The notes below the pieces were generated by a model that worked only from the letters and a program-made list of their open reading frames with translations, ran no database searches and was not told the DNA's origin. 64,000 nucleotides of DNA from Rhodocyclaceae bacterium (GTDB lineage Bacteria > Pseudomonadota > Gammaproteobacteria > Burkholderiales > Rhodocyclaceae), in contig JADJAS010000007.1 of assembly GCA_016704145.1 (NCBI GenBank), forward strand, positions 1,054,001-1,118,000, given 5' to 3'. Positions within the stretch are counted from its first letter, which is position 1; each line of letters begins with the position of its first letter. Position numbers and translations under genes: made by a program. Below are positions 34,974 to 46,731 of this stretch, one piece after another.

Positions 34974-36185
34974 ATGATGAACCCCTGGCTGCGCGTGTTC
35001 CTGCCGTTCGCGGTGGGTTACTACCTGTCGTATCTGCTGCGCAACGTCAATGCCGTCATCGCGCCCGAACTCATGCGCGAACTTTCCCTGTCCACGGCCG
35101 ACCTCGGCCTGCTGACCTCGGCCTACCTGCTCGCCTTTGCCGCTTTCCAGCTGCCGCTGGGCCTGCTGCTCGACCGCCTGGGTCCGCGTCGCGTCGAGGC
35201 CGGCTTGCTGGTCGTCGCGGCGCTCGGTTGCGCCGTTTTCGCGATCGGCGACAGCCTGCCGCAACTGGCCATCGGGCGCGGCCTGATCGGCCTGGGGGTC
35301 TGTGCCTGCCTGATGGCCAGCTTCAAGGCGTTCTCGTTGTGGTTTCCGCTGGAGCGGGCGGCATCGCTGAATTCAGCGGTGATGGCCGCCGGCAGCCTGG
35401 GCGCGCTGACGGCGACCTCGCCGATCGGCTGGGCCTTGCCGGCGCTGGGCTGGCGCGGTGTCTTTCTTGGCCTGGCCGTGCTCGTATTGCTGGGTGCGGC
35501 GGCCATTTTCAGTTCGCCGGAAAAGCCGGTCGCCGCCGGTCACGTCGAGCCGCTCGGCGAACAGCTGCGCGCCCTGGCTGGCATCTACCGCAGTCGCGCC
35601 TTCTGGCGCTTCCTGCCCCAGACCGCCACTGTCGTCGGCGGTTTCATGGCCTTGCAGGGCCTGTGGGCCATGCCCTGGCTCACCGAAGTCGGCGGTCACT
35701 CGCGCGACGAAGCCGCCTTTCACCTGTTGCTGACCAGCAGCGCCATGATGATCGGCTTTCTCGCCATCGCGGCGCTGGTGCTGCCACTGAAGCGGCGCGG
35801 CATCACGCCGGAGATGATCCTGGACGGCGGCAAGAAGGCGGGCATCCTGGTGTTGGCGCTGATGGTCGCCGACGTGGGCTTCAGCCACCTGCTGTGGTTC
35901 TGCCTGGGGCTGGTTTTCTGCGTGAGCAACCTGGTCTACGCCCTGCTGTGCGTCCATTTTCCGCCACAGCTGTCGGGGCGCGTGAATACAGCGCTCAATC
36001 TCGGCGCCTTTTTCGGCGCCTTCGGTATCCAGTGGGGACTGGGCGTGCTGGTGGAAGCACTGACGACGCGCGGCATGACGACGGCCGATGCCTATCGCTG
36101 GGCGTTCGGCGCGCTGTTGGCAGCGCAGGCGCTCAGCCACGCCTGGTTCGTCTACGACAGCCGTCGCGATTCGGGCAAGTCCTAG
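34974..36185 (+). CDS. MFS transporter
   Basis: 403 residues from ATG 34974 (a second ATG follows directly). Twelve hydrophobic segments are apparent, with MFS motif A-like LLDRLGPRRVEAGLL after the second and NVNAVIAPELMRELSLSTADLGLLTSAYLLAF at the start, as in nitrate/oxalate-type or sugar-phosphate-type MFS proteins. Substrate unknown. Overlaps the convergent priA stop by 4 bp. Confidence 0.85.
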   Translation: MMNPWLRVFLPFAVGYYLSYLLRNVNAVIAPELMRELSLSTADLGLLTSAYLLAFAAFQLPLGLLLDRLGPRRVEAGLLVVAALGCAVFAIGDSLPQLAIGRGLIGLGVCACLMASFKAFSLWFPLERAASLNSAVMAAGSLGALTATSPIGWALPALGWRGVFLGLAVLVLLGAAAIFSSPEKPVAAGHVEPLGEQLRALAGIYRSRAFWRFLPQTATVVGGFMALQGLWAMPWLTEVGGHSRDEAAFHLLLTSSAMMIGFLAIAALVLPLKRRGITPEMILDGGKKAGILVLALMVADVGFSHLLWFCLGLVFCVSNLVYALLCVHFPPQLSGRVNTALNLGAFFGAFGIQWGLGVLVEALTTRGMTTADAYRWAFGALLAAQALSHAWFVYDSRRDSGKS

Positions 36186-38161
36186 AATTCGAGCGGATCG
36201 ACATCGAGATGCCAGCGCAGCTCGCGCGGTGCCTTGAGCGCGTGCAGTTGTTCGCTCCATGCCGCCAGCAGGGCCTGCAATGTCGGCCGGCTGGTCGATT
36301 CGACCAGCAACTGCGCCCGTTCGCGATTCTTCAGGCGGAACAAGCGCATCGGCACCGGGTCGTAAAGACTGACCTGCGTGTCGGCGAGCGGCACGGCGGT
36401 GGCGCGCGCCTCCGCGAGAAACGCCAGGGCATCGCCGATGTCGGGCGCCTCGGCCGACAGCAGCGCCTGGAACGAAAACGGCGGGAAGCCGGCGGCGCGG
36501 CGTTCGTCGAGTTGGGCGCGGGCAAAGGCGGCATAGTCGTGCTCGGCCAGCGCGCGATACAGCGGGTGCGCCGGATGCTCGGTCTGGATCAGCACTTCGC
36601 CGGGCAGGTCATGGCGGCCGCTGCGGCCGCCCACCTGCATCAGTTGCGCGAACAGCCGCTCGGGCGCGCGAAAGTCGGCGGCGAACAGCGCGGCGTCGGC
36701 GCCGACCACGCCGACCAGGGTCAGCCTGGGAAAGTCGTGGCCCTTGGCCAGCATCTGGGTGCCGATCAGGAGGTCCGCCTCGCCGGCATGAATCGCCGCC
36801 AGCAGAGCCTGCCACTGCTTCGGGGTACTGGCTGAATCGCGGTCGATGCGCAGCACGCGGGCCTCCGGAAACCGTTCGGTCAGCGCCGCTTCCAGCCGCT
36901 GGGTGCCGCGGCCGAAGGGATGGATGTCCTGGTTGCCGCAGTCCGGGCAGGCGCGCGGAATGCCGACCTCGTGGCCGCAGTGGTGGCAGCGCAGCCGCTT
37001 GTCGGCCAAGTGCACGACGAGATTCGCGGCGCAGCGGCGGCAGCGCGACACCCAGCCGCAAGCCGGGCAGGCCAGCACCGGCGCGTAGCCGCGCCGGTTG
37101 AGGAACACCAGGCTCTGCTCGCCGCGCGCCAGCCGCTCGGCCAGCGCATCGAGCAGGGCGACGCTCATGCCGTCGCGCAGTTTTTCCTTGCGGGTATCGA
37201 CCATGCGCACGACCGGCGGCGCCTCGGCGACCGCGCGACGGCGCAGTTCGAGCAATCGATAGCGTCCGGAACTGGCGTGATGGAATGTCTCGAGCGCGGG
37301 CGTGGCCGAACCGAGCACGATGGGCACGTCCATCTGCTTGGCGCGAAACACAGCCACGTCGCGGGCCGAATAGCGCAACCCTTCCTGCTGCTTGAAGGAG
37401 GCATCGTGTTCTTCGTCCACCACGATCAGGCCGAGGCGCGGCAGCGGCATGAACACCGACAGCCGTGTGCCCAGCACGATGTCGGTCCGGCCGGCGAGCG
37501 CCTCGAGCAAGCCGCGCGCCCGGGCGGCATCGGGCACGCCGCTGTGCGCGGCGACGATATGCGCTGAAGGGAAGCGCTCACTCACGCGCTGCTCAAGCTG
37601 CGGCGTCAAGGCAATTTCGGGCACCAGCATCAGCGCCTGCCGGCCGGCCGCCAGTGCGGCGTCGATGGTGCGCAGGTAAACCTCGGTCTTGCCGCTGCCG
37701 GTGACGCCATGCAGCAGAAAGGTTTCGAAGCCACGCGCCGAAGCGATTGCGGCAACCGCCGCCTGCTGCTCGGGGAGCAGAGTGGGCACTGACTTGGCGG
37801 CCGGCGTGCCGCCATGGCTGACTTTGCGGGGACGCGGCAGTTTGCCCCGGCGCAGCAGCGGCGGCAACGCGAAGGCCATCACCTGGCCGAGCGGGTGCTG
37901 GTAATAGCGGCTGCAAAAATCGCACAGGGCCAACCAGTCGGCTGGCAGCGGCGGCATGTCGCGCAGGATGGCGTCGACTGGCTTGAGTTTTTCCGGTGGC
38001 TGGTCGCTGGTCTCGGCGACCGCGACGATCACGCCAAGTTTGCGGCCGCTGCCGAACGGCACCCAAGTGCGGTGGCCGACATCGGTTGCCGCCGCATCAT
38101 CGGCGCGATAGTCGAACAGGCGCGACAGGGGGATATCGAGGGCAACGCGGATGATGCTCAT
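36182..38161 (-). CDS. priA: Primosomal helicase PriA lacking the winged-helix domain
   Basis: 659 residues against about 730 in E. coli and Neisseria. The N-terminal 3'-binding domain, Walker A GVTGSGKTEVYL, DEEH box VVDEEHDASFKQQEG, zinc cysteines (CPACGWVSRCRRC, CHHCGHEVGIPRACPDCGNQ) and helicase motifs IGTQMLAKGHDFPRL and QVGGRSGR are all present. Between ALPPLLRRG and LLPEQQAAVAAI there are only about 20 residues where other PriA proteins have about 80, the winged-helix domain. That linker contains KVSHGGTP from a dispersed-element copy. Confidence 0.93.
   Translation of the reverse strand: MSIIRVALDIPLSRLFDYRADDAAATDVGHRTWVPFGSGRKLGVIVAVAETSDQPPEKLKPVDAILRDMPPLPADWLALCDFCSRYYQHPLGQVMAFALPPLLRRGKLPRPRKVSHGGTPAAKSVPTLLPEQQAAVAAIASARGFETFLLHGVTGSGKTEVYLRTIDAALAAGRQALMLVPEIALTPQLEQRVSERFPSAHIVAAHSGVPDAARARGLLEALAGRTDIVLGTRLSVFMPLPRLGLIVVDEEHDASFKQQEGLRYSARDVAVFRAKQMDVPIVLGSATPALETFHHASSGRYRLLELRRRAVAEAPPVVRMVDTRKEKLRDGMSVALLDALAERLARGEQSLVFLNRRGYAPVLACPACGWVSRCRRCAANLVVHLADKRLRCHHCGHEVGIPRACPDCGNQDIHPFGRGTQRLEAALTERFPEARVLRIDRDSASTPKQWQALLAAIHAGEADLLIGTQMLAKGHDFPRLTLVGVVGADAALFAADFRAPERLFAQLMQVGGRSGRHDLPGEVLIQTEHPAHPLYRALAEHDYAAFARAQLDERRAAGFPPFSFQALLSAEAPDIGDALAFLAEARATAVPLADTQVSLYDPVPMRLFRLKNRERAQLLVESTSRPTLQALLAAWSEQLHALKAPRELRWHLDVDPLEF
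37802..37825 (-). repeat. Dispersed 24-bp element in priA at domain-deletion site
   Basis: Identical over 24 bases to the porin-gene copy. Read in sense as KVSHGGTP in the shortened linker. Confidence 0.9.
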
Positions 38162-38548
38162 CGGGGATCAATGGCTTGCCCGGCTTAACTCGACTCGACT
38201 TGCGCTCCATGGCCTAAGCCCTTGGCGCCTTGGATGAAATTTCTTACCCACAAAATCTGTGGATAAGTTTGTGAGCAATCTCGCCCCGGAAAACCTAAAG
38301 CACCGGCCCTTAAGGAAATTTTCATCGTTGCGTAATAGTTGTGCGAAAATTTTCCATTGAAAAACAATGCGTTGCGAAATATTACGGCACAGCCCGGCCC
38401 TTGTCGCGGTATTTCGGCATGGACATCCGGGACTGTGAGTAAGTCGATTGTCAACCCCTCCCCGAAACCCTTGCGGCAGCGTCGTCCCGGAGCACGCCAC
38501 CCGGGATGTCCGGCCCAGAGAGCCGGAACGGCCCGGCGGTCGGCGGGG
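38162..38548. other. 387-bp AT-richer interval between priA and hemE
   Basis: No gene is supported. The part near priA holds two opposed DnaA-box-like nonamers, and 38280-38390 is markedly AT-rich (for example GGAAATTTTCATCG and GAAAATTTTCCATTG). It may carry the priA promoter, and could be a DnaA-binding regulatory or replication-linked site. Confidence 0.5.
38244..38266. promoter_or_regulatory. Pair of opposed DnaA-box-like sites
   Basis: TTACCCACA (38244-38252) and TGTGGATAA (38258-38266), the reverse complement of TTATCCACA, with a 5-base spacer. The second is a perfect consensus DnaA box and the first has one change. Confidence 0.55.
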
Positions 38549-39649
38549 TCAGTTGCCGCCTGCCGGCGCGGGCGTGCCGCCGTGAAAGCCCCGGCTGAAC
38601 TGGTGAACGGTGTCGACCAGCACGGAAACGTGCTCCGGAGGCGTGAATTGGGAAATGCCATGGCCGAGATTGAAGACGTGGCCGCTATGCGGGCCATGGA
38701 CGCCAAAACTTTCCAGCACGCGCCTGGTTTCGCGGGCCACGCCGTCGGGCGAGGCAAAGAGGGCGACCGGATCCAGATTGCCCTGTAGGGCAACCCGATC
38801 TCCCACGCGGCGGCGCGCTTCGCCCAGGTCGGTGGTCCAGTCGAGGCCAACCGCATCCACGCCGATATCGGCGATCGACTCCAGCCACTGGCCGCCGCCC
38901 TTGGTGAAGGCGATCACCGGCACCCGTTCGCCGTCGCGCTCGCGGATCAATTCGCCGACGATGCGCCGCAGGTAGGCCAGCGAGAATTCCTGGTAGGCCC
39001 AGCCCGGCAGCGCCCCGCCCCAGGTGTCGAAGATCATCACCGCCTGGGCGCCCGACTCGATCTGGGCATTGAGGTAATCGGCCACCGCGCGCGCCGTGAC
39101 GTCGAGGATGCGGTGCAGCAGGTCGGGGCGGTCGAACAGCATGGTCTTGACGGTACGGAAGTCGTCCGAACCGCCGCCTTCGACCATGTAGCAGGCCAGC
39201 GTGAACGGCGAGCCGGAAAAACCGATCAGCGGCACCGAGCCGTCGAGGGCGCGGCGAATCTCGGTCACGGCGTCCATCACGTAGCGCAGATGCACGTTGG
39301 GATCGGGCGCCTCGAGGTCGCGGATCGCCCACTCTTCGCGCAGCGGCCGCTCGAACTTCGGCCCCTCGCCGTCGGCGAAATAGAGGCCCAGGCCCATGGC
39401 GTCGGGCACGGTCAGGATGTCGGAGAAAAGGATGGCGGCGTCGAGCTCATAGCGCGCCAGCGGTTGCAGCGTCACTTCGCAGGCCAGGCGCGGGTTCTTG
39501 CACAGGCCGAGGAAGCTGCCGGCGCGCTTGCGCGTTTCGCAGTACTCGGGCAGGTAGCGGCCGGCCTGGCGCATCAGCCAGACGGGGGTGTAGTCGACGG
39601 GCTGGCGCAGCAGCGCGCGCAGGAAAGTGTCGTTCTTCGGTCGGGCCAT
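38549..39649 (-). CDS. hemE: Uroporphyrinogen decarboxylase
   Basis: 366 residues. The signatures PVWLMRQAGRYLPEY and GFSGSPFTLACYMVEGGGS are HemE hallmarks; FDTWGGALPGWAYQEFSL and NLDPVALFA agree. It decarboxylates uroporphyrinogen III to coproporphyrinogen III in haem synthesis. The C-terminal tail GFHGGTPAPAGGN contains HGGTP coded as in the right half of the dispersed element, perhaps a decayed copy. Confidence 0.95.
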   Translation of the reverse strand: MARPKNDTFLRALLRQPVDYTPVWLMRQAGRYLPEYCETRKRAGSFLGLCKNPRLACEVTLQPLARYELDAAILFSDILTVPDAMGLGLYFADGEGPKFERPLREEWAIRDLEAPDPNVHLRYVMDAVTEIRRALDGSVPLIGFSGSPFTLACYMVEGGGSDDFRTVKTMLFDRPDLLHRILDVTARAVADYLNAQIESGAQAVMIFDTWGGALPGWAYQEFSLAYLRRIVGELIRERDGERVPVIAFTKGGGQWLESIADIGVDAVGLDWTTDLGEARRRVGDRVALQGNLDPVALFASPDGVARETRRVLESFGVHGPHSGHVFNLGHGISQFTPPEHVSVLVDTVHQFSRGFHGGTPAPAGGN

Positions 39650-39710
39650 GGTCGCGATCCTGTTCGGGTCGGGCGATTATCGCATGGCGCCTGGCCGCCA
39701 AGCCCGTGCC

Positions 39711-39734
39711 AAAGTCAGGCGCGGCGGCACGCCG
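39711..39734 (+). repeat. Dispersed 24-bp element between hybrid kinase and hemE
   Basis: Two substitutions from consensus. Lies 15 bases after the kinase stop on the transcript running toward hemE. Confidence 0.88.
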
Positions 39735-39748
39735 ACGGCGGCGGCCGG

Positions 39749-42477
<2,729 letters not shown>

Positions 42478-42481
<4 letters not shown>

Positions 42482-43017
42482 CGCACCGAGCCGATGACCT
42501 GCCGCGCCAGCCGCATCATCTGCGAACTCGGCTTGAGGCCGGCGCGCGCCAGCGCGTCGGCATTGACATCGAACTGCAAGCGGCCATCGGAGCGGACCAG
42601 GGCGATGGCGCCGCCATCGCGGGTGAACCCCTCGGCATCGCTGACCGTCAGGATCGGCTGGTTCTCCACCCAGCGCAGCACGGCGCCGAAACGGGCTTCT
42701 TCCGTGTCGGCAATGAACAGCTCGTGGCAGTCGGCCAGCTGCTCGGGGCTGTTGACCTTGCGGATCTTCAGTTCGCGGCCACCGATCGGCCGGCCTTCAT
42801 AGCTCGCCAGGCTGGGCCCGAGGCTGTCGCGACCGAACAGGCAGATGGTCAGTGCGGGGCGCTGCACTGGCCATTCGACGTACTTGAGGAAGTTGACCAG
42901 ATACGCGGCCTTGAGCTGCGCCTCGGTCGTCACCTGGCCAAAACTGGCCGGCACGGCCAGCGCCAAGCCGGTCAAGGCGGTACAAGCAGCCAGACGCAGG
43001 AATCTTGGCGTGGACAT
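42478..43017 (-). CDS. YfiR/DUF4154 periplasmic protein
   Basis: 179 residues with a signal peptide (LAACTALTGLALAVPASFG). YfiR features: TEAQLKAAYLVNFLKYVEWP, LTICLFGRDSLG, ILTVSDAEGFTRDGGAIALV and FDVNADALARAGLKPSSQMMRLA. In Pseudomonas YfiR binds the periplasmic domain of YfiN and represses it. Here the coupled downstream gene is a CHASE8 hybrid kinase instead of a cyclase, and a TonB receptor is upstream. Confidence 0.88.
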
Positions 43018-43036
43018 GGCGACGTTCAGGCGGTGT

Positions 43037-45184
43037 TCAGAATTTCCAGCGCGCGGTGACGGCCCAGCTCGGCGCAACCTCGGTCGCGGCGGTCGGAATG
43101 AAGTCGGAAATATACTCCAGACGGTGCCGGGCGATCAGGTTGCGCCCGACCAGGGCCAGTTCCAGGTCTTTGTTGACGCGGTGGGCGTAACGCAGATCGA
43201 GGGTGACATAGCCGGACACCCGGTGGTAGGCGGGCGCCCCGCCCGACGCGGGATCGAGGTTGATCTGTTTGACCCGATCGATGCCGGACGAACCGCGCAG
43301 CCAGACATCGAACTGCCGGTCCGAAGCAATGTTCCACTGCGAACGCAGCGAGCCGTAATGACGCGGGCTGGAACGCTCGGCCGTGACGGCGGCGGCATGG
43401 GCAATCGGATCGGTTTCGCTGTCCATGTCGAGCTTGCTCCAGGCGTGGGACAGCTGCAGGCGCCAGCCGGGGCTCACCAACCAGTCGACCGCCAGTTCCG
43501 CGCCCCGGCTGGTGCCGGCCAGATTGTTCGCGGTGCGGTTCACGTTGAACATGACCGGCAAGCCGGCGGGCAGGCCGAAATAGCCGCAACCGGCCGGGTC
43601 GAAGGCGATGCCGAAGCCGGCGAACATCGGGTGGCAGCCATACATCCGGTCCAGCGTGGCGCCGCGCAGGTCGGTATAGCGCTGGCGATAGATGCTCAGA
43701 TCGGCGCCGAGATTGGCAGCGAACTGTTTGCGATAGCCCAGCTCGATGCCCTTGGCCTTCTCGGCGCCCAGGTGGCTGTTGTTGGCGAAGTAGCCGATCA
43801 CGGGAACGTTCATGCCCGGCGCGCCCGGCGCCGGCGAAAGCACCGGCAGCAGCGACACGCCGGTGAGAATGGAAATGTCGCGCTCGCCGCGCGATGAAAA
43901 CCGTGGCGCTCGCGCGGCCTTGATCCAGACCGAGTCGCTCCGGGTCGGCGTCCAGAGCAAGCTGGTATTGACTGATGCTTCGGTGCCGTTGCCGGTGGCC
44001 CGGTCCAGCCGTCCGCCGATGCCCAGTTTGAGGCGTTCCGGCAGCAGCGTCCAGTCGTCGTGCAAGAACACGCCGGTCTGGCGTATGGTCGTTCTTGCTC
44101 CGCTCACCGCGACTTGAGGTTCGTGGGTATCGATATCGTCGCGGGTACTGCGATGGCTCAGTCCCCAGATCAGATCGTGCTCGCCGATGGCGCGACGCCC
44201 CTGGTAGTCGACATCGACGACGAGGTGATCTTCCTTGGCGAAGTCGTCAATCTCCAGCCTGGCGCGCCCGATCGATGCCTGGATCGAGGACTCGACACCG
44301 GCGGCGGACAACCAACGGTAGCGGCCGACCAGGTTCTCGTTATTAAGTACCTGATCGGGTCGCGTTGATGTCAGACGCAGGCCTCCCATGGGCGAAAACA
44401 CGGGCGTTGTGTTCCACAACTCGGTGGTTACAGAGCGGGAGGCGTTGGCCCAGATGCTGAGGTCGCGACCGCCGCCGAGCTCGTTGTCGAGCCGGAAATC
44501 GACGACGCCGCTGCTGTAGCGATCGACGCTGTCCTTGGACGGGTCGTGGAGACGGGATGGCTCGGCGTAACGCCCCTGCGCCGAGAGCTTCCAGCTCGGA
44601 CCGTCGGCGGGTGCGCCGCCGATGCGGGCATAGACATTGCCGTTGCCCTGGGTGCCGGCAGTCACGCTGACCGCGCCGCCCGCCTGGCCGCGCGTTTGCT
44701 TGCTGATGATATTGATCAAGCCATTGACGGCATTGGCGCCCCACATGACGGCGCCCGGGCCGCGGATGACCTCGATGCGTTCGATGTCTTCCAGCGGAAT
44801 CGGGTCGAGTTCCCACACCACGCCGGCGAACATCGGGTGATAGAGGCTGCGGCCGTCGACCAGCACTTGCAGCTTGTTGGTGAAGCGGCCGTTGAAACCG
44901 CGCACCGACACCGCGTAGCGGCCGTTGTCGATCTGCGCGACTTCGACCCCGGGCGCCATGCGCAACACGTCCGGCAGGCTCTGGGCGCCGGAGCGGCGGA
45001 TGTCCTCGGCGGTGATGACGAAAGCAGCCGCTGCCACGTCCGCCAGGCTTTGCGACTTGCGCGAGACCGAGGTAACCTCGGCCTTGACCAGATCCTCCAG
45101 GCTGAGTTCGGTGAAGTCTTCGGCGGCGTGGAGCTGCCCAGCCGCCGTCAGGGCCGTTACCAGAATTGCGTGTGGCAGTTTCAT
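43037..45184 (-). CDS. TonB-dependent outer-membrane receptor
   Basis: 715 residues, signal peptide MKLPHAILVTALTAAGQLHA, ribosome site GAGGAAACG. The plug domain has QSLPDVLRMAPGVEVAQI, SVRGFNGRFTNKLQVLVDGRSLY and IERIEVIRGPGAVMWGANAVNGLINI. The barrel ends with an aromatic terminal strand, VTARWKF. Substrate is unknown; linkage to YfiR and a sensor kinase suggests uptake coupled to signalling. Confidence 0.92.
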   Translation of the reverse strand: MKLPHAILVTALTAAGQLHAAEDFTELSLEDLVKAEVTSVSRKSQSLADVAAAAFVITAEDIRRSGAQSLPDVLRMAPGVEVAQIDNGRYAVSVRGFNGRFTNKLQVLVDGRSLYHPMFAGVVWELDPIPLEDIERIEVIRGPGAVMWGANAVNGLINIISKQTRGQAGGAVSVTAGTQGNGNVYARIGGAPADGPSWKLSAQGRYAEPSRLHDPSKDSVDRYSSGVVDFRLDNELGGGRDLSIWANASRSVTTELWNTTPVFSPMGGLRLTSTRPDQVLNNENLVGRYRWLSAAGVESSIQASIGRARLEIDDFAKEDHLVVDVDYQGRRAIGEHDLIWGLSHRSTRDDIDTHEPQVAVSGARTTIRQTGVFLHDDWTLLPERLKLGIGGRLDRATGNGTEASVNTSLLWTPTRSDSVWIKAARAPRFSSRGERDISILTGVSLLPVLSPAPGAPGMNVPVIGYFANNSHLGAEKAKGIELGYRKQFAANLGADLSIYRQRYTDLRGATLDRMYGCHPMFAGFGIAFDPAGCGYFGLPAGLPVMFNVNRTANNLAGTSRGAELAVDWLVSPGWRLQLSHAWSKLDMDSETDPIAHAAAVTAERSSPRHYGSLRSQWNIASDRQFDVWLRGSSGIDRVKQINLDPASGGAPAYHRVSGYVTLDLRYAHRVNKDLELALVGRNLIARHRLEYISDFIPTAATEVAPSWAVTARWKF

Positions 45185-45196
45185 GAAACGTTTCCT

Positions 45197-45223
45197 CGAT
45201 ACCTACATTCAACAGAGGTATCG
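45197..45223. promoter_or_regulatory. Inverted repeat in leader of TonB receptor gene
   Basis: CGATACCT and AGGTATCG, perfect 8-bp arms with an 11-base spacer, just upstream of the receptor start. Possible operator or leader hairpin. Confidence 0.35.
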
Positions 45224-45248
45224 GCGGAACCCCCGTCATCTTGAGCGC

Positions 45249-45272
45249 CGGCGCGCCGCCACGTCTGACTTT
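45249..45272 (-). repeat. Dispersed 24-bp element after trkH1
   Basis: Two substitutions from consensus, with the GCG variant at the right end also seen in the trkH2 copy. It ends 4 bases before the trkH1 stop, in the same relative place as the palindrome after trkH2. Confidence 0.88.
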
Positions 45273-45276
45273 CGTA

Positions 45277-46731
45277 CTACTTGCGCCAGAACTCGGGGGT
45301 CAGCACTACCAGCAGCGTGAAGATTTCCAGCCGGCCCAGCAGCATGGCGAAGATGCATACCCAGGTCTGGAAGTCGGTCAGCACCTCGAAGGTGGTGGCG
45401 GGGCCGACCTGGTTAAGGCCTGGCCCGGTGTTGTTGAGCGAGGCGACCACCGCCGAGAAGCCGGTGACGATGTCCAGTCCCGAAAATGCCATCAGCAGCG
45501 TTAGGGCGACGATGATGCACATGTAGGCGAAACCAAAGGCCAGCACGGCGGTGAGAATGTTTTGCGGCACCGAGCCGCCGCCGATCCGCACCGGCCAGAC
45601 GGCGCTCGGATGCATGGCGCGCACCAGTTCGCGATAGACCTGCTTGTAGAGGATCATCGCCCGGATCATCTTGATGCCGCCGCCGGTGGAACCGGCGCTG
45701 GTGGTGAAGCTGCACAGGAACAGCATCCACAGTGGCGCGGCCATCGGCCAGAGGTTGTAGTCGGTGTTGGCGAAGCCCGTGGTGGTGGCGATCGACACGA
45801 CGTTGAAGGCGGAAAAGCGCAGCGCCGTGCCGAAATCCGGATAGACCTCAAGCACGGCGAGATAGATGGCGATGCCGACGACGCTGCCGATCACCGTGAC
45901 GAGATACCAGACGATCTCCGGGTCGTGCCGGTAGGGGTGCAGCGAACGACCGCGCACCGCCAGGAAATGGGTGGCGAAGTTGATGCCGGCCAGCAGCATG
46001 AAGAAGATGGTGACCGCCTCGATGGCCGGCGAATCCCAGTAGCCGAAGCTGGCGTCGTGGCTGGAGAAGCCGCCCAGGCCCATGGTCGAGAACGAATGCA
46101 TAACCGCGTCGAACCAGTCCATGCCGGCCCATTTCAGCCCGAGAATGCAGGCCAGGGTGATGGCGCCGTAGACCACCCACAGGCCCTTGGCGGTCTGGGT
46201 CAATCGCGGCGTCAGCTGCGAATCCTTCATCGGGCCGGGCGTCTCGGCCTTGAACATCTGCCGGCCGCCGATGCCGAGCAGCGGCAGCACCGCCACCGCC
46301 AGCACCACCAGCCCCATGCCGCCCATCCAGACCAGCATGCCCCGCCAGAGGTTGATCGATGGCGGCAGCTCGTCCAGATTGGGCAGCACGGTAGCGCCCG
46401 TGGTGGTCAGGCCCGAGACGGCCTCGAAATAGGCATCGGTGAAGGAGATGTTCAGGTGCAGGATCAACGGCAGCCCGGCATAGATCGGCAGGAGCGTCCA
46501 CACCATCACCACCATCAGGAAGCCGTCGCGCACCTTGAGTTCGCGCTTCTCGCTGCGCGCGGTCCACCACAAGCCAAGGCCGGTACCGAAAGTCAGCAGA
46601 AAAGCCTCGTCGTAGGCCGATTCGGCGCCATCCTGCCAATGCCACGAGAGCAGCAGCGGCACCAGCAGCGTGAACGAGAAGCCGGTGAGCAGCACGCCGA
46701 AGACGCGGATGGTCGGATAGAAGCGCTTCAT
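45277..46731 (-). CDS. trkH: TrkH potassium channel subunit, paralogue 1
   Basis: 484 residues from the ATG at 46731. Four pore-loop signatures are visible: SGLTTTGATVL, STMGLGGFSS, IATTTGFANTD and NNTGPGLNQVGP, each with the selectivity-filter glycine. The intramembrane GSTGGGIKMIR motif is present. It forms the K+ pathway gated by TrkA. It is encoded downstream of, and overlapping, the kdpE-like gene, which suggests control by that system. The same length as trkH paralogue 2 and very similar. Confidence 0.93.
   Translation of the reverse strand: MKRFYPTIRVFGVLLTGFSFTLLVPLLLSWHWQDGAESAYDEAFLLTFGTGLGLWWTARSEKRELKVRDGFLMVVMVWTLLPIYAGLPLILHLNISFTDAYFEAVSGLTTTGATVLPNLDELPPSINLWRGMLVWMGGMGLVVLAVAVLPLLGIGGRQMFKAETPGPMKDSQLTPRLTQTAKGLWVVYGAITLACILGLKWAGMDWFDAVMHSFSTMGLGGFSSHDASFGYWDSPAIEAVTIFFMLLAGINFATHFLAVRGRSLHPYRHDPEIVWYLVTVIGSVVGIAIYLAVLEVYPDFGTALRFSAFNVVSIATTTGFANTDYNLWPMAAPLWMLFLCSFTTSAGSTGGGIKMIRAMILYKQVYRELVRAMHPSAVWPVRIGGGSVPQNILTAVLAFGFAYMCIIVALTLLMAFSGLDIVTGFSAVVASLNNTGPGLNQVGPATTFEVLTDFQTWVCIFAMLLGRLEIFTLLVVLTPEFWRK

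Noticed and set aside
36671..36750. Further AAAGTC matches at 36671 and 36730 in priA
   Set aside because: They encode conserved helicase residues (AADFRAPER, GHDFPRL) and do not continue into the rest of the 24-bp element.
38565..38590. HGGTP-coding segment at the hemE C-terminus as an element copy
   Set aside because: Only the right half matches (GGCGGCACGCC); too short to count, though it may be a decayed copy.
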